Of a DNA stretch of 6,919 bases, positions 6,528 through 6,919 are shown piece after piece. This stretch comes from an uncultured Collinsella sp. Lineage in GTDB: Bacteria > Actinomycetota > Coriobacteriia > Coriobacteriales > Coriobacteriaceae. How positions within the stretch are numbered: the first letter of the stretch is position 1; each line of letters starts with the position of its first letter. The notes beneath the pieces were generated by a model. The model was not told the origin of the DNA, searched no databases, and saw only the letters and a list, made by a program, of their open reading frames with translations. The stretch covers positions 1 to 6,919 of the forward strand of contig CALFDL010000080.1 of the NCBI GenBank assembly GCA_937950415.1, written 5' to 3'. The translations under genes and the position numbers were made by a program.

Positions 6528-6604
6528 GTGGGTGTAGCTCAGTTGGCTAGAGCGACGGGTTGTGGTCCCGTAGGTCGAGGGTTCGAGTCCCTTTACCCAC
6601 CCCA
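6528..6604 (+). tRNA. tRNA-His (GTG)
   Basis: A complete 77-nt cloverleaf. The acceptor GTGGGTG pairs with TACCCAC, the anticodon stem is ACGGG/CCCGT, and anticodon GTG lies at 6562-6564. The T arm contains TTCGAGT. The discriminator is C73 (6601), with CCA encoded at 6602-6604. G at 6527 supplies the extra G-1 opposite C73 that marks histidine tRNAs. It is the first tRNA after the promoter, 22 bases before tRNA-Lys. Confidence 0.97.
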
Positions 6605-6626
6605 GTTCTTGCTTCGTGTTGATATC

Positions 6627-6702
6627 GGGTCGTTAGCTCAGTTGGTAGAGCAGGGGACTCTTAATCCCAAGGTCCAGGGTTCGACCCCCTGACGGCCCAC
6701 CA
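6627..6702 (+). tRNA. tRNA-Lys (CTT), copy 1
   Basis: A complete 76-nt cloverleaf. The acceptor GGGTCGT pairs with ACGGCCC (one T-G wobble), the anticodon loop is CTCTTAA with anticodon CTT, and the T arm is CAGGG/CCCTG. Discriminator A and encoded CCA end it at 6702. The top pair of the anticodon stem is a G-A mismatch in all visible copies. It is probably co-transcribed with tRNA-His. Confidence 0.97.
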
Positions 6703-6715
6703 CACGATATCTCCT

Positions 6716-6745
6716 CTAAAGTCCGCCACAACGGACTTTAGCTTT
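6716..6745 (+). terminator. Terminator-like hairpin after tRNA-Lys copy 1
   Basis: A perfect 10-bp stem (CTAAAGTCCG at 6716-6725 with its complement at 6732-6741) has a 6-base loop and is followed by CTTT. Only four bases separate the stem from the first base of the next tRNA-Lys. The T run is short, so it may be a leaky terminator or an RNA-processing element. Confidence 0.6.
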
Positions 6746-6821
6746 GGGTCGTTAGCTCAGTTGGTAGAGCAGGGGACTCTTAATCCCAAGGTCCAGGGTT
6801 CGACCCCCTGACGGCCCACCA
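6746..6821 (+). tRNA. tRNA-Lys (CTT), copy 2
   Basis: Identical base for base to the copy 119 bases upstream, including the encoded CCA. I see no -35/-10 pair in the 43-base spacer before it, so it probably depends on read-through from the tRNA-His promoter. Confidence 0.97.
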
Positions 6822-6834
6822 CACGATATCTCCT

Positions 6835-6864
6835 CTAAAGTCCGCCACAACGGACTTTAGCTTT
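6835..6864 (+). terminator. Terminator-like hairpin after tRNA-Lys copy 2
   Basis: An exact second copy of the 10-bp stem, 6-base loop and CTTT tail, again directly against the next tRNA-Lys. Confidence 0.6.
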
Positions 6865-6919
6865 GGGTCGTTAGCTCAGTTGGTAGAGCAGGGGACTCTT
6901 AATCCCAAGGTCCAGGGTT
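6865..6919 (+). tRNA. tRNA-Lys (CTT), copy 3, truncated by window edge
   Basis: The first 55 bases match copies 1 and 2 exactly, through the anticodon and into the T arm. The rest lies beyond the right edge, so completeness cannot be judged. Confidence 0.9.

Larger units (their letters stand above)
6627..6919 (+). repeat. Tandem 119-bp repeat (tRNA-Lys plus hairpin spacer), at least 2.46 units
   Basis: Units begin at 6627, 6746 and 6865. Each has a 76-bp tRNA and a 43-bp spacer with the hairpin. The visible copies are identical. The base before copy 1 is C and before the others T, so homology starts exactly at the tRNA 5' end. Confidence 0.97.

Noticed and set aside
6465..6692. 75-codon + frame across the tRNA genes
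   Set aside because: It runs through two well-formed tRNA genes, and such short frames are often mis-annotated as proteins.
6627..6919. CRISPR array or other direct-repeat array
   Set aside because: The units are whole tRNA genes with identical spacers. CRISPR arrays have short repeats and unique spacers.

Overview
The window reads as ordinary chromosomal DNA from a high-GC Gram-positive, most likely a gut member of the Coriobacteriia (Collinsella or a close relative). This placement is an inference. It rests on an actinobacterial-type Rho with a long Ala/Lys- then Arg/Asn-rich extension, strong G/C bias at third codon positions, a VanZ-family protein, and compact transcription units separated by clear intrinsic terminators. 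I could not test it by database search.

Layout: bases 2-1867 (+) carry the transcription terminator Rho, cut off at the left edge. A terminator hairpin follows, then a 313-base intergenic stretch with a good promoter and a leader of about 130 nt. Next is a two-gene unit (+): an unrecognised protein with two N-terminal membrane helices and a long Ala/Pro/acidic tail (2181-3581), then a VanZ-family membrane protein (3589-4038). A strong bidirectional terminator lies over the VanZ stop codon and serves the convergent ROK-family sugar kinase (4153-5043, -). Upstream of the kinase are its own -10 element and the terminator of a class I/II PLP aminotransferase (5180-6361, -). The last part is a divergent tRNA locus (+): tRNA-His(GTG), then tRNA-Lys(CTT) in at least three identical tandem copies on a perfect 119-bp unit. 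The third copy is cut by the right edge.

The genes do not form one pathway. Rho is housekeeping. The two-helix protein and VanZ protein are probably co-transcribed and act at the membrane. The kinase and aminotransferase are separate single-gene metabolic units, and the tRNAs are a translation locus. I see no phage, transposon, CRISPR, toxin-antitoxin or defence system.

The points most worth a second look are: (i) a Rho whose primary RNA-binding motif has lost its usual aromatic residues while the protein carries a 39-residue Arg/Asn-rich tract placed before, not after, the Rho_N helix domain; (ii) the tandem tRNA-Lys array, in which a terminator-like hairpin directly abuts the next tRNA; and (iii) the unrecognised two-helix protein paired with VanZ.
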